Shown: positions 23,140 to 35,855, counted from the first letter of the stretch. The stretch is DNA of 64,000 nucleotides from Varroa destructor (GCF_002443255.2 NW_019211457.1:1590727-1654726); one strand, 5' to 3'. The notes: generated from the letters alone by a model not told the origin. Program-made: numbers and translations.

Positions 23140-26100
23140 ATCAGGCTCATGCCCGCGGGGGCTAGATGGTCCCTGCACAGTCACCGTTAATGGAGCTGTG
23201 GACAGGGCAAAACGAGTTGCTGGGAGGTTGAACAAATAATATTGTGTCGGAGTATACAACGCAGACAGTCGCTTGCGTCCGTCTCAAGCAACAGGCTGTA
23301 AGATACATACATTCTACAGCCTGTCCTCTTGAGACCCACATCTCTGGCTATGCACTGGGCCTATCAGACTCTGAGCATCGTCAATTGTGGCATGTCCTAA
23401 AAGTTGCGCTGTTCTTCGCGCCAATAAAGGTGTGGTCATTTGTGGATTGGATGATTGGGAAGGGTTGATCCTCATCGAGAAACAGACCTCGCGCGCATTC
23501 ACTGTGCGGGTAATCAAAATGGGAAAAAATGTATGGTTTTTAGGGGAACGAAGAAGTCTCACGAGGTAGCTTTATCACGCTTACTGTTTATTTCAGTTTT
23601 TGTGCTTTAGCATTCTAGATGTGAGTCGAATCGACAACCATAATACATAATAATTACATAGTTGGTACCGTTATAGTTCATATCGTTTCTATGAGTTTTA
23701 CTTGCGAAAGAGTATTTGAATTGAGCTTGGTTTAGTTCTGCCAAAAGTAAATAAAACTATAAGTGAAACTTGGAAATAATTAACGTCCGCAATAAGCTAT
23801 TTCTATCGTTTTCATGTAATATGGTCAACGAATAAAGGATATAAAAATAAATGACTTTATAATCTGTATAAAAAGGTTGCAACAATCCTGGCTTGAAGTT
23901 AACAGAGGCTTTCTTTCAACGATCTGTAACTGAATTATGCTATTGTTATTCATTCGGTTAGTGTCAAATTTGCCTAAATTTAGGGTTAAGTAAGTAAGTA
24001 AGCCAAGAGTGATAGCAGTTAGGGGCTATCTGACCACGGTACGCTCAGATGGCCCAGAGACATCAGCGAAGTGCTCACTACCCATATCGAATGGGTAATA
24101 CTGGTACGACATTGGGCATTCCAAAATGAAAAAAGGCGTAAACAAATCATTCCCGAAGATCCGCATGAGAATCTCTTCAGTCCGTTTCTAATCGCCCCAC
24201 TTTATTTCGTCGAGAAGACCAGATGTTCATTTGGTATCGTTCATCGCTAATAACCAACTTGGACGGGAAACGATTCAGGCGTATGACTGGTATACGAAAG
24301 CAAATAGGCGTCTAAACCAAGGCTAGTTGTAATAAAGATGCGTTCGATTAGCCCTGTTGCCGGAGGTTGCCGAGTTGCAGAGGACCCTCGTCATCTACTC
24401 TGACACTGCTATACCTTGAAATGCACCCCCAAAAACACCATCTATGGGTGGCCGTTTTCGCGATCATTCGGCTAGCTTCTCATTGCAGTACTTAAAACAG
24501 TACGAAAGGTCACCCTGGCCGTCTCTTCAAGTAACATAGGTTTCGTTGACTGCCCACATATAACTCTGAATCTTTCAGCTCTCTTAAAACCGCTAACACT
24601 TTCGTCGTGTGTCACAGTTACCGTCGATCTCTCTGAAATGTTCCAGCAGAATCTAAACTTACGTCCAAGCAAATGATGACGCGCTAAAAACGTTTTGGCA
24701 GCCTAAAAGTAGGTAAGCTTTCCAGGTCTTCTGACTGTTAGACGAACCTTGCACATGGATTTCTCCAGTGCCTTTTCCTAGGCCAGCTCACGTTGGCCTA
24801 ACCGGCTCAAATGAAAGCGCTGCTTGGTCTCAATGACGAATTCAGCACTAGCTTTCAACATTAGACAGGAGGAATGCCGTTCTTTATGCAGTCTCAAATG
24901 GTTTGGCTTGATTAGCTTTTCTCTCGAGGACACGTCTCCATGCTCACGGTCCTCATTCCTTTGGCCTGCCGCCGCTGTGGTAGACCCCTTTTGCACCCTG
25001 ACGTTTCCGCGAAAATGAGACGGACTCCGGAGAAGCTTAAAGGGCTGAAAGGGACGAAGCAGTGCTGGGATCTGAATCCGTCCCTCGAAAGACCGCGAAC
25101 CACGAAACTCGGGAGTACATAGAAGGAGTGGCCCCGTATGAGGCAGGCATTTAGAGCTTCGGGAACTAGGTGTGATGTAGAGAAATTCGGTGCTATTTTG
25201 TGCGGCATACAATTCTACTTACAGCTCAACCTACGAATGCAATTGCGGAACCGTAAGCTTTGTAGGCGGGTTGTAGCGGCAAATTGTCTCATTTGCACCT
25301 AGTGAGATTTCCGATAGCGTTAGTATATCTGTGGGTCCGGATGCGGATATACAGTGAAACATAGGCAGTCGTGTTATGCGTGAAAGTCTCAGCGCCATCA
25401 TTTTTATAGTGAGAGCAGATTTTATTGTGGTGCCTTAAATAGCTTCAGAATTGTAAATAAAGTAAAAATTACATATCTAGAAATTGCTACAGTCCGCATC
25501 CTCGGATTTCAAAAGCCATGTTTCGTAATTTATCCTTCCTACTAGAATCGACTGCTTCCCACAGCACTAGTGAGCCCACGGGCATCCTCCATAAATGAAA
25601 TTATCTGCCATTGTTATTTTTTTCACCTCCTTGTAAGCCTTATCCATCGCTGTTATTTAGCATAGTTCCTGGACGTTCTGTGATGCCTACAAGCGGTGTC
25701 AAACTAAAACACGTCTGAACATTGACCAAGTTTCAGTGACACGCTGTGATAGAGGTCGCCACTCACTCGAATAGCTTGCCGCCACTGTGAAAATCTATTG
25801 GCCACTGTTCGAGTCAGAGAATAGAAGCGGAGAAACAGCCGGTGTTTCAGCATTTACTTGCGGGACCCCACACGACCTAAGCGTTGCCGCGGTTAGTTAA
25901 AGCAAGCATAGCTGCGGAACCATAGCGTTGCTGCACGCTGGCGGCTTAGGAAACTTTCAAATCTGCTGTCCTTCTTCTGGGGGCCTGTCTAGTTTGTTCA
26001 GCGTCTCCCCCTTTCTCTCGCAGTTTTCGTTTAACCTTTGTCCCCACTCATCTCTATCTTGCGTTTTCGCCGCTCTTCTCATCCGTTTCGGCGATCTCCA

Positions 26101-26570
26101 CAAGCATCGCCTCCAGACATCGTCGACTTGCCCCCTATTCGTGCTTACTGAGGCTCGCGCACTCTAAACTCGTGTTTGGCTAGTCAACTTCCTGATCATA
26201 GTCCTGTCCAAGCCGCCCCCGGGGGCCTACAGTCTTCGTGCTGGCCATAGCAGCTGCTTCGGCGGTTGTCTGCTGCGGACCTCGAGATCACGGTCAGCCA
26301 AAGGACATACTTTCGCTACCAGCGCTTTCTACCAGTCTGCTTAGTGCCAGGATCAGAAAGGTCTGAGCATTGTACATGTGAGGCCTTAAACGGGTCGGTA
26401 GGCAGCTAACTAGGCTCGCTCGCCCAGTCGCTCTCTATAATGCTTTCATGGCATGGCAATGCTTAGCGCTCCTTTCGGCCAACCTGCCTCATTCATCGGT
26501 TGGACTGTCGCCTTACCGACTAACGTGGTAGCCTTCTGCTACTGATGTAACCCAACCCGTTGTCCTAAGC
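23140..26570. other. non-coding stretch with overlapping open frames at 23.2-23.6 kb
   Basis: Between 23244 and 23569 two forward frames and one reverse frame are open together and all look protein-like, so none is called. A (TAAG)4-like run ends near 24001. A small inverted repeat TACCCAT/ATGGGTA lies at 24079-24097. Reverse frames at 24778-25212 overlap one another. 25.2-26.5 kb shows nothing distinct. Confidence 0.35.
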
Positions 26571-26574
26571 CATT

Positions 26575-27470
26575 CTAATGATTGAAAAGAGGCCCAAAAG
26601 TTGCTTCCGTTGTCTGTACTCCCCAAAAGCTCCTTTCGCGAAACCCGCTGTCGCCTCAAGCTCGTCCCCGTTCTCCGTCCCCTTTGTGCCCCATCTTCAT
26701 CGGCTTCGCGTTGCCACTCTTTGCTTACAGCAAACCACGCGCCAACGGCCACTGCCTTGCGGCCTGGCGAGCTATAGGTGCTGATTCTCTTTCGCTCTCG
26801 TGCCTTCTGTTTGGCTTCTCGTGCTACTGCTACTGCACGACTTCGCTACTATCGATAACCAAGCTTTAGCAGCCAGCGGTGGCAGACTCAGGGCTCGGAC
26901 GCTTCGAGTCCAGCAGCGCCTCGGGCAGTCATAGGACTTCGATAGGAACCAGGAACCTCCAAAAGACTGTACGGCTGCTTCTACTGCCGTAGAAGTAGTA
27001 GTCGTAGTAGGCAGGGAAGCCTGGAACGATGTAGTGTAGGAGGACGTAGTAGAAGAACAAGAGAACGACCAAACGAAGGTAGAACGAACGGGATGTAGAC
27101 GGCGACGAGGGGCGAAGCAGGGGCAAAAGGCTGGTAGTAAGGGCATCCAGGAAAACAGAAGCTTGCGGTCGGCCAGAGTAGTGTGCGTGCCCACCTTGCC
27201 TTAGCGCTCAGTGACGACGGCGACGATGGAAGGCTTGCTGATGGTCTCTTGCAAGTTCTAAGCCCCTGAACGACCCCTGTCTATAGACTTCAGTCAAAGT
27301 CTCTGCTCCTGAGTCGTGGCTAACTTCCCAAGCTTGAACTGGAGCACTCCTGAATTCGCCAGTATCACACCTACCTTCATGGAAAATAGCACCACGATGG
27401 AACATGCCCCGGGGCAGGCAAAGCCAGTGGTGAACGTCAGCCAACCAACCAGTCAATCGGCTGACTATCC
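26575..27470. other. GC-richer patch with degenerate GTA/GAA repeat, no assignable gene
   Basis: Long frames overlap on both strands (26582-26869 forward; 26513-26752, 26772-27194 and 27208-27507 reverse). The Ser/Thr-rich runs in the 26772-27194 frame come from a degenerate trinucleotide repeat at about 26989-27060, which lowers its coding value. No splice borders single out one frame. Confidence 0.3.
26989..27060. repeat. degenerate GTA/GAA trinucleotide repeat
   Basis: Repeated GTAGAAGTAGTAG-type words with interruptions. A small perfect inverted repeat (CTTCTAC/GTAGAAG) lies at its left edge near 26980-26996. Confidence 0.55.
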
Positions 27471-27473
27471 ACA

Positions 27474-27677
27474 ATGCTGCTGCCGCTGATGTCGCCTGTA
27501 TCGACAACAGCGACGACGGAAGCCTCTGCGACAGTTGTTCGTATGATGAGAAAACCGCTAACCCAAGCTGAGCATCAGGAGCGGGCCCAACAAAGGAGTT
27601 TGGAGAGCATCACGAAGTCAAAAGCGACACGACAAATATCCCGTCTCGAACAGCGGATGTTGTCAACGGCCAACTAA
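27474..27677 (+). CDS. small ORF, basic coiled-coil-like product (67 codons)
   Basis: Not recognised. A true ATG at 27474 lies four codons after an in-frame TGA, with no AG in between, so this would be a start codon rather than an exon border. The first third is Ser/Thr/Ala-rich. Residues from about 25 on are charged and probably helical (KPLTQAEHQERAQQRSLESI and on) and the ORF ends at TAA. Most third codon positions are G, C or A. There is no signal peptide and no recognised family. The reverse strand is open over its first few codons only. Confidence 0.22.
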   Translation: MLLPLMSPVSTTATTEASATVVRMMRKPLTQAEHQERAQQRSLESITKSKATRQISRLEQRMLSTAN

Positions 27678-27679
27678 CG

Positions 27680-29165
27680 AAGCGATCAGGCAGTTGCTAT
27701 TGTAGCGTCTGTAGAGAGAAGGACGGACCAATCGGCGTTATGTTCTATGGGTACTTACATATTTCAACGGCAGTAGCGCACTTCCAACCCGACGGGGGCC
27801 ATCCAAAATGGCAGAGAAATAGCGGAACGTAGTATTACCTTTAATATATAGATGCTGGAGGTCGCTGATTCCAGATAAATTTAGCAGTACTATTTATGCT
27901 ACTACAGCTAATATTTCATTGAAACTGGGCCGTTCGGTAGTGGGTCGGATCCGTATTTTTTTTTTCTATAATTTCGATGGAGAACAACTGCTATGCGGGA
28001 TCGCTTTCACCCAGATACTCAGCATTTGTTGAAGCAACGAATACAGGAGCCGTAGCCATCTTCTAGGTAGGTAGCGTACGTTAGCTTTGATGACAGCTCT
28101 ATAATACAGAATACGAGCTGACCGCTAATGGCCAATTTAGAATTCTATGGGTTACGTCCCATTGTTGTTCTCCATATACGACGGCCATAAATTTCGGCGC
28201 CGAATGGTGTAATAAATAAATATTTTTGCCCTAAAATTTATGTCAATTTTACAGTAAACTGAGCAAAGTATCATTCATCCTATTTAACACTACTTCTATA
28301 CACTGTAGTTTTACCGGCGAACGTTTTATTCAAATTCTATCAACGCACCAACCTGCATAAAAAAAATGACATGATTATAGATATATTTAAGTTGCCACTA
28401 TATATGTATATAATGCAGTGGGTTACGGGACACACGGGTGGCTATGAAAGAATAAAAATATTGCTTGGGGCAGACCGTTTTTTCGGGTGACATTCCTATA
28501 AGATCTTCTTCCGCAACCGTAAATTTTTCAAAGGGTTATTAAGTAACTGAAGATAGATAGATTGAAGTCTGTGTTCGTCCGAATCGTATGAAAAATTAGT
28601 GCAACGGATTTTTTGCCCTTAGCAAAAGTATAAGTTGTCGCCTTAGTAATAGCGTGCGTGGTCAACGCGTTCCGGAATAAAACAAATATACAAAAGAATA
28701 TGCGATGCAAGCGTGCACGAATAACGTGCAATCTGGCGCTAGCTAAGGACGGAGTTAATTAATGAACCAGCCATCCAATCTACCTGCCTTGTTACGCACC
28801 CCGTACGTTGGATCTTGTTGTTTTCAGAACAAAAAAGGAATATCGACAGTTCGAGGTTTTACTGAGAGCATGACATGACTTCATTTTTAGTGTTAAAACG
28901 CTTAAAAGTTGAAAGACATCATATACGGCACAGATAGCGGAAGAATATTATAAGTTTCTTTTTTTTTTTTTATTAGTGTGTGTTATTGCTTCATACGACG
29001 ATATCGCAGATCGGAGCTGGCACGATACAGGCTCAGGTCGATTACCAATTTCTAAGGTGGTCGCACGCACGGAAGGCGATCTAGGAATCACAGGAAACTG
29101 TTCCTATTACCTTCAGAAGGGGTTAAATTTAAGACGAACAAGTCGAAGAACACAAACGCAAGCCA
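27680..29165. other. no gene seen
   Basis: A+T-rich sequence with short frames only. A poly-T run lies near 28961-28972. Nothing else stands out. Confidence 0.4.
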
Positions 29166-29171
29166 AGTCAC

Positions 29172-29307
29172 CTCGTAGCTTCGTATCAGCGTCTTCGAGG
29201 TATTGCTCAGTGGCTGACATGCGACGGACGATGGCGTGCTGGTCCTTAACGAACGTTCTGATCAGACCGGACAGCATGATGGTAGCCAAGGGGAAAACGC
29301 TCCGATG
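29172..29307 (-). CDS. candidate exon, helical charged product
   Basis: Not recognised. On the reverse strand an acceptor-like TTGTACCTCTCCAG precedes 45 codons plus one base, and a good donor (CGAG then GTGACT) follows at 29171. The other two phases contain stops, so only one frame survives. The peptide ends IVRRMSATEQYLEDADTKLR, a mixed-charge pattern typical of real helical proteins. An internal ATG with a good context (ACCATC before it) gives MLSGLIRTFVKDQH, so this could equally be a first coding exon. Codons ending in C or G are frequent. The forward strand is open too (28976-29401) but shows no comparable borders. Confidence 0.33.
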
Positions 29308-29575
29308 CTGGAGAGGTACAATGAATGGCTTAAAATATGATCGAATTGCCCCTATTTCCCAAAATGGGCTTCTGAGTGTGTGTCTGTCGCGTTTAGACTG
29401 ATCCGAGTTGATGACCAAAGTGATCGCGGGGGCGGGCCTCCAGCGGTCGACGAGGGAATACTACGATACTGGAACAGAGAACTATATAATCTAAAACTCT
29501 CGGTAGCCCTTTCGCCGGCGTTCTTGCAACGGGCTGAGAACATTGTCCGCTCTCGAGACATTCTACTCAGGAGAT

Positions 29576-29773
29576 TCATTTTGTTTCTCGGATCATGGCT
29601 ATCGCGAGTTCACGGTTGCCGAGATAATGGGCGAACATAAGAACGGCATGAGGCTGAAAGAAGCGTGAGCGACCCAGGTTCCGCTCCCCCAACTCATCCG
29701 AGCAGTTAGCCCTATGTGAAGATTCGCTTATAAAGGCTATGATGGATATGGAAGGGAAGCTGATGTCTTCATT
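29576..29773 (-). CDS. candidate terminal exon, unknown product
   Basis: Not recognised. On the reverse strand a long pyrimidine-leaning acceptor (TTTTTTGCTCTCGG, ending GTGGTCAG at 29774) is followed by 65 codons and TGA at 29576-29578. The C-terminal half reads FFQPHAVLMFAHYLGNRELA, an amphipathic pattern, preceded by a polar stretch rich in Ser, Glu and Arg. The nearby exon at 29172-29307 lies downstream on the same strand, but no donor here matches its phase. If both are real they belong to separate transcripts or one call is wrong. Confidence 0.28.
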   Translation of the reverse strand, partial: NEDISFPSISIIAFISESSHRANCSDELGERNLGRSRFFQPHAVLMFAHYLGNRELAIAMIRETK

Positions 29774-29779
29774 CTGACC

Positions 29780-32700
29780 ACATATGAAGATCCGAGAGCA
29801 AAAAATCCGAGACGGAACGATTCGCATCGAAAGAGTTCAACTGTGAACAGATTTACTACGAGAAGAGAAGATTCGTATTTTTTCTTTGGGGATTTTTTAA
29901 AGGGGCTGACCCCTTTTAAATTAAGAGTATGTTAGGTTAGTTCTCCACTTGAAACTCATCCATTATTAAAGGTTGTAGTAAAACTAACACAATTAGTTGA
30001 ACTAGAAAATCATTGTATAATAAATTGGTAGAGACCTAATAAACAGACCCAAATGAATTTGTTTTAGAATCACGAATAACAGAGCTAACTAGAATTATCC
30101 ACCAAACGTAAAATTTTACCCTGTATATATACATCAGCGTGGTCTAGGCGATAATATAATCACATGTCCTGGACATTTCGCATATTTTTGACAAGTGAAA
30201 ACTTAGGATTTAAAATAGGACGCGAAACAAGTTTAGACCCGACCGCTCTCGTGCCGTACACTCCCAATAGAGCAGTTGCATTAGCAACAGTATCTAGGCC
30301 ACTGTATACGCTGGGCTAGTGAGTAGGAAACCTGTCGAGAAATGACTGCCAAGATGCTAGACAGTGCCAAACCTGCGTGCTCGTGTCGTCTTGCGCTCCT
30401 AACTTTGAGTTTTGCTATTCTCGCACAAAACAGTAGCGATCCATGGTGCCAGATAAGCTGGTCGCAACGCGGGTAATCGCGACTAGGACTAAGACGGATC
30501 ACCTAGGTCACCCACAGAAGAGACAGTTGGAGTGCGCGGAAGATTCTTGAAGCAATCACTGTTGCCACTACAGAGAAGAATAACTGCTACGGCCCCAATC
30601 GCGGCTGACGTTGGTTCAGGAAAGGCACGGGTAGCCAAAAAGAGTTGGCTGGCGTATCTTTCCATAGCGTATGAATGGGTTAAGGAATCTTAACGGGCTG
30701 AGGTGAGGGGCTGGAGACTAAGGGAACCGAAAAGAATTGGCCCCCGACACAGCCAGTCTAATTTGTAGCTCGACGCTGCGTGCGTTCGAAGTTTTAAAGT
30801 TATACGGAGCTATTTGACTACTCACTACTTAATTCGAGCCTATATATCTACCCTCTATAGTTTGCCTATTTCACCCCATTCTCCTTGGATAGCTAGTTCG
30901 TTCATAGTCCTATGCTGCGATGCTTCTCCGACTGCCGATTCTCCTTTTTCCCATCGCGATGCTTTTTCCTCACACTGTCTCCCCAGGGTTGTCCCCCACA
31001 GTCGCCCTCCTTTTCCTCTGACTGCAACTGCCCCCAGAAACCATCACAGCGACCAATATCTCAAACCCTTCCCCTGGTAAACGACTGATAGGATAAGGTG
31101 GATCCTCGCTTATCTCGACCAGGCAAGCAACGTTCCGAAATCAAAAGGCAGGCTCAGGAGACAAGACAAAACTGACTATCCTTTTCTTTTCGTACTCATC
31201 CTCTGTATTGGCTGGCGATCCGTCGAAATAACCTCGGAGATCAGAGCGTTCAGCGAAGCGATCGTAGGCTGCTTGGACTAATTCTACTACTTCTACTAGG
31301 ACCACTACGCGCTAAGCTAATTCGTCTATTCAGCCCTGGGTATGTAGGAGAAAAACTTGTGTAGGAGGCGGTCCGTGGAAGCCAGATGAGTCTATCAGTA
31401 ACTTAAGCCTGCGCTGAACCGCGCTCTCTCTTGTCCTTGGCTGGGCGTATCTATTCTATATAAAGAGACATAACGCGCCACCTGTGCGCTTCAGAAGGTG
31501 ACATCTGCGGCAAAATATATAATTGGCTAATACAACAAGTAATATTATTTTGTCCGAACAAGATCGAATATAGCAAGACGGATGCACGGGCCATGAAAAG
31601 GTAGACTTCTTTATTTTCTAGGACTTGCTTTCCATTTAAAGTTAGGCTATAAAACCATGGGCGGTCAAGACGAAGCAAATTAATTATTTTAATAAATAGT
31701 TACCTATTTTGAACCCGTTTCGTTAACTAACTAGGTGATTGTCCCGGTAATAGCTGAGCAGGTCGTAAGGCTGGCAGCTTAGGTTGGGTATTCAAGTCTG
31801 GGAATCAGCGCGAAATAATTTTATGGAGGTGTTCTAGTAGCGTCCTGCTGTAAAGAGAAAGCGACGTAAAGTCGGAGGGGCGCACATTTAAGGCAGTGAA
31901 TCCATAATACCAAGCGCGTGTATCCCACGGTCTTTGTAATCATATCCGGGCAGGCTCCAGAGCAGAAATGTGTGAGGAAGCTAGGGCCAAGGCTCAACCC
32001 AGAAAAACAGTTGGGAAAACGAGTATTCCAGTAAACTAAAAATCCTCCAAAAGATGGCGCATTGTTAATGTGGCCGATTCTCGCTGTAGAGCAATATGTT
32101 CAAAACAGCCTGGGGAAAATGACCGTTAGGCTAAAAAAAAAAGTTATAGTCTACATAAAAAAAATAGAAAGAAATTGCAATACTGATATTTAAATTACTT
32201 TGATCGCGATTTGGTCCAGCTAGAGTTTTTGCGGGAAACGTATGACTACTTGAATACTTTTAGCCTCTCTGTTAACTGTTATAAAAGCGAAGCTGTTTGG
32301 GAAGCAATATGGACAAAATTAGGACAACTAAGACAAAGTGTCTTACAAGTAAGGATTAAAATTTAAAAAACGGCGGGAAACAGGTGTTTACCATTCGGGT
32401 AAAATTGGCCGCATGAAAAACTTCAGCAGACTCCGACAGGTGACTCGGAATTAGGGATTCGAGTATGGAGATGAACACGTACTCATGGACGGCTTTATAG
32501 AGTCGTTGTACCTTATCTCCGAAGGATGCGCTCTTCTACTAGGTTTAGAAGCAGATTCTTTAATATGGTAAAATTTCGTTTTACGAACAGGGCGTTAGGA
32601 AGGCTGAACGCTAAAATTCTCAATGCCGTTTACTTCGAAGTAGATCTTATTTAAAATATGGGCTCTGGGCCATCGTTTAAAACTAGTATTCAGTTATGAT

Positions 32701-33865
32701 ATCTCTGAAGCTTAAATCAGTATGTTAAACAAAGAGAGAGCGAGAGAGAGGGGAGAGGAACTTGATAGTTTGAAATCTTCATTTTGCATTTATTGAAATA
32801 GCAAGGAAGTAAAATGTAGTTCATATAAACATGAAAATTTAGTGCAACGGCTCAATCAAATGGGTTTTCTTCCATTCCACGCATACATGTACTATGTATA
32901 TATACTCCACCGAAAAACTTATAAAAGGGCTTATTATAAGAAGCTATTGCTATATAATGTTAATTGATTGCAATTAATACACTATCATATAGTACGAACT
33001 ACATTGATCTGATCAAGCTATTCTGAATGAATGTCCTAAACGACTGGAGTATCAATGAAATGTTGAATCTAAATAAAACTATAGAAAAATCTGTGTTCTT
33101 CCCAATAACTCTCGTATCAAGTGTGAAGGCTAGCCGGCCTTTACCCTCACTAAACATGCTGCTTACAAGGGCAGGTCAGAGAAGGTCTTTACTTGTTACC
33201 ATCTCTTAAACGAAATGTACAGATTTTCGCGAGTATCTACAAGTGTTTACGTTTGTTTTTCCGGCATATATAGTAGTTAATAAGGGCACGCATAAAAGAC
33301 CAATTAATTATAATAATAAAATAACAATTAAGCTATAAAAGTTAAAAACACATTGTGACCATAAAAATACATCTGGCTATGCAGATGTCCCACGTCAGGT
33401 AACGATCATGGGCAGCATCATTATGGGCCTCATGCCTATGATCTGTAGGTTAAGTCTATCCCGAGAATGTTATCGACCAACTTCATTTCGACCGATCCCT
33501 AGCACAGGTGGTATTAGTTAGTTATCTACTACGTACGCTTTACCTTTAAATACAACAACAAAATGTCACTGTCGAAGTAACTTAGATTCGGCACCGGTAT
33601 CACTATGAAAGGGTTAAGGAAACAACCGAAACGCTAGTGAACCTGCACCACCCATCAGTCGCTCGTCATACTCATCCGTACAATTTCCCTTTTGTTGCTA
33701 CAGGTTTCTGACCAACCCTGTCCGTTTGTATGTACTTTTCTGGGTATCTGTATCTGTCCATCTGATTCTCATTTCGAAAGACGCCGCTCTCTATTGGTTC
33801 ATTCGTAGTCGTCGTAGTTCAAGTTCGTTAGTAGTTCTAATATTAATCGTTAGAATCTCAATTAA
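29780..33865. other. long stretch without a gene
   Basis: A short hairpin (AAAGGGG, CTGA loop, CCCCTTT) lies at 29899-29916. 30.8-31.1 kb is pyrimidine-rich. A GA-rich run lies at 32731-32760. 31.7-33.8 kb is A+T-rich with dense stops in all frames. I found no exon with good borders. Confidence 0.4.
32731..32760. repeat. GA-rich microsatellite
   Basis: An interrupted GA run on the forward strand. Confidence 0.7.
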
Positions 33866-33870
33866 TCACC

Positions 33871-34098
33871 ATGATGAATAGAAGAATGCCGACCTCAGGA
33901 CCACGCGGCCGCGGGAGCTGCACGGGTGCGCCTGCCTTAGGACAACCAGGAGTAGAACCGATATCAAAAGCAACAGCCACAACCGCAACAGTAGGAGAAT
34001 CAGGAGAGATCAGACACCGCAGCGAGGGAATCCGCTGCGATGAGAAATCGACTCAGAGGGAAAGAGAAAGGAGGAAAGAAAGAGATCTGAAAAAGTAG
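33871..34098 (+). CDS. candidate first coding exon or small ORF (75 codons)
   Basis: Not recognised. ATGATG follows AATCACC, a strong start context (A at -3). The first 30 residues are Gly/Pro/Arg-rich (MPTSGPRGRGSCTGAPALGQ), followed by a Thr/Ala stretch and a very basic, Glu/Arg-rich tail (RERERRKERDLKK) before TAG. Such low-complexity N-termini occur in nuclear proteins, but that is only suggestive. A weak donor (AAAAA then GTAGCA) lies just before the stop. The reverse strand is open over 34010-34294. It is 1.8 kb upstream of the better-supported exons at 35863-36110 on the same strand and might be the same gene; no linking exon is established. Confidence 0.25.
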   Translation: MMNRRMPTSGPRGRGSCTGAPALGQPGVEPISKATATTATVGESGEIRHRSEGIRCDEKSTQRERERRKERDLKK

Positions 34099-34153
34099 CA
34101 GTTAGAGAATTCCGAATTGTCTGAACCCGTCTGATCCTTTTGTCATCCCTCAG

Positions 34154-34314
34154 ACTTCCCTTGGTCCTCTTGCCAATGTCGTTTCGTAGCAATGGTTCAG
34201 AACAGAAGCAGGTCCACTCCACTTCGTCAGAGCCGAGCAGCGCAGCAGATCCATGAAATCCGGGAGCCAGGCCTCGGTCCTGGTGTAGTACCACATACTA
34301 CAGTATACCAACAA
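34154..34314 (+). CDS. candidate internal exon, unknown product
   Basis: Not recognised. A good acceptor (CCTTTTGTCATCCCTCAG, ending 34153) and a donor-like CAA/GTAATG at 34315 bound 161 bases. One phase is open throughout (two codon bases, then 53 codons) and ends VVPHTTVYQQ. Another phase also reads 34 codons before a stop, so the frame is not certain. It follows the start candidate at 33871-34098 by 55 bases, but the phases do not join cleanly with the only donor available there. Confidence 0.2.
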
Positions 34315-34319
34315 GTAAT

Positions 34320-35855
34320 GGCCGGATGCACCACAGAGACTAGAGCACCCTATGCTCCGAACGTTTCCCCATCGTCAAAAGTCGGCTACAGATCGGCCGC
34401 GGGTAGCATGTGCACCGCTTGACACAGAGAAAGTGAAAAAGGATCAGAAAGAATGAGAGTCTCAAGCTAAACGCTTTCAACATAACCACCGCCAGCCGTA
34501 GCGAATCATTCGACGGCGCGCCAGCGTGAGGTAACGAGCGGGTGCCAAGTCGCGTTGGTTCAAGTCAGAAGTAGCAGCAACACCATCAATGAGACTGGCC
34601 AACTTCAGTAGGCTCTATAAATTCAGGCAGAACTGAGGCTCATACAGAGTTGAGGTCGCTTTCAGAGCAGTTTCTCTTGCTGGCGGCGGATTGGCGCGCG
34701 TTCCTTCTAATGGTTCCGCACTCTGGCTATGACTGGTAGAAATGCCGAAGCGCAAGTATGCGTAAAGAAGTTGTATCGCGAACTTCCTTTGTTTCTATCA
34801 GACATCGGCGGTGGTATAATCGAGGTAGCATTTGTGTATTTTCGGTAATTGAGCGTTAAGGGTAGGATGAATTGACGGTTCATACAAAATCGAATATAGA
34901 AATATGAAAACCCCTCGGTTTAACTCGATATATGCGACTCAGAAACGTCAGGCTTCAGACTTATTTAATTGCTAATCGAGACCCGTTCGCGGTGGTTACT
35001 TGGAAGATATATTTTTCAGCTGTTTAATCTGCATCATCGAACCCTTTGGGCTGGGCAATCGCCCAGTCTAAAAAGGAGACATCAAACCTGCCGGAATACC
35101 GGATCTCCGGAAATTAAGCGTCCCGATAAGCGCAACTTTCACGTTTTGTTTTTCCGTATTTTGAAAGAAGCTATACCTATAGTTCTTCCCGTGTTTTATT
35201 TTATTTGAATAGTAAATTTACGTTGATTATTTGAGGAACGAATCAGAGATAAATTGAATTATTTATCAATTGCAAAGTTGTAAATATCAAATTCGCTAAA
35301 AGAACGCTATCAGTCAAGTAGGATATTTTTGATCATCAACATTGTATCTGTATATGTTTCAAATGGGTAGTTCAAATGGGACGAACGCTTGATGGTTAGT
35401 TAGAGAAAACACCATACGCCCAAACAGACCTTAATTTCAGGTCGACTGTCACCGAGTTGACCTAGATCCATTCGTGTTAAAACTACTAGTAAAAGGTGTC
35501 CCGAAAAACTTGTCATCTCCTATAACATCTAAGTCGGTCTTGTATCAAATTTTCGCATAGACTATGATCACGCGCTAAGTTTCTGCGTCGATAAATAATG
35601 AAAATTGGCGCGTCGCTGTACGTAGGAAGCCAAAATAGATTTGTGAGACGTCACAACAGCAGCTCTAAGCTAATCCGCAGGACCTTCGAACCTCTCCTTT
35701 TTTTTTTTAGTATTATCTTTTACCAATATTTGCTCGATTTCTATTTCCGTTTTACCCGTGCACTACCGTTACTATCTGTTTAACAAGGGAAGCTCATTTC
35801 AGGGCTTACAAAGACACTCGCTCGAAGTTTCTACCCTAAACCTCCTTTGGTCTGT
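34320..35855. other. likely intron or spacer
   Basis: Contains acceptor-like and donor-like words (for example CTCATACAG near 34653 and CTG/GTAGAA near 34736), but no exon whose phase fits the pair downstream with certainty. 35.2-35.6 kb is A+T-rich. A poly-T run lies at about 35698-35709. Confidence 0.3.

Noticed and set aside
26772..27194. 140-codon Ser/Thr-rich reverse frame as a gene
   Set aside because: Its Ser/Thr runs come from a degenerate trinucleotide repeat, and competing forward frames are equally open.
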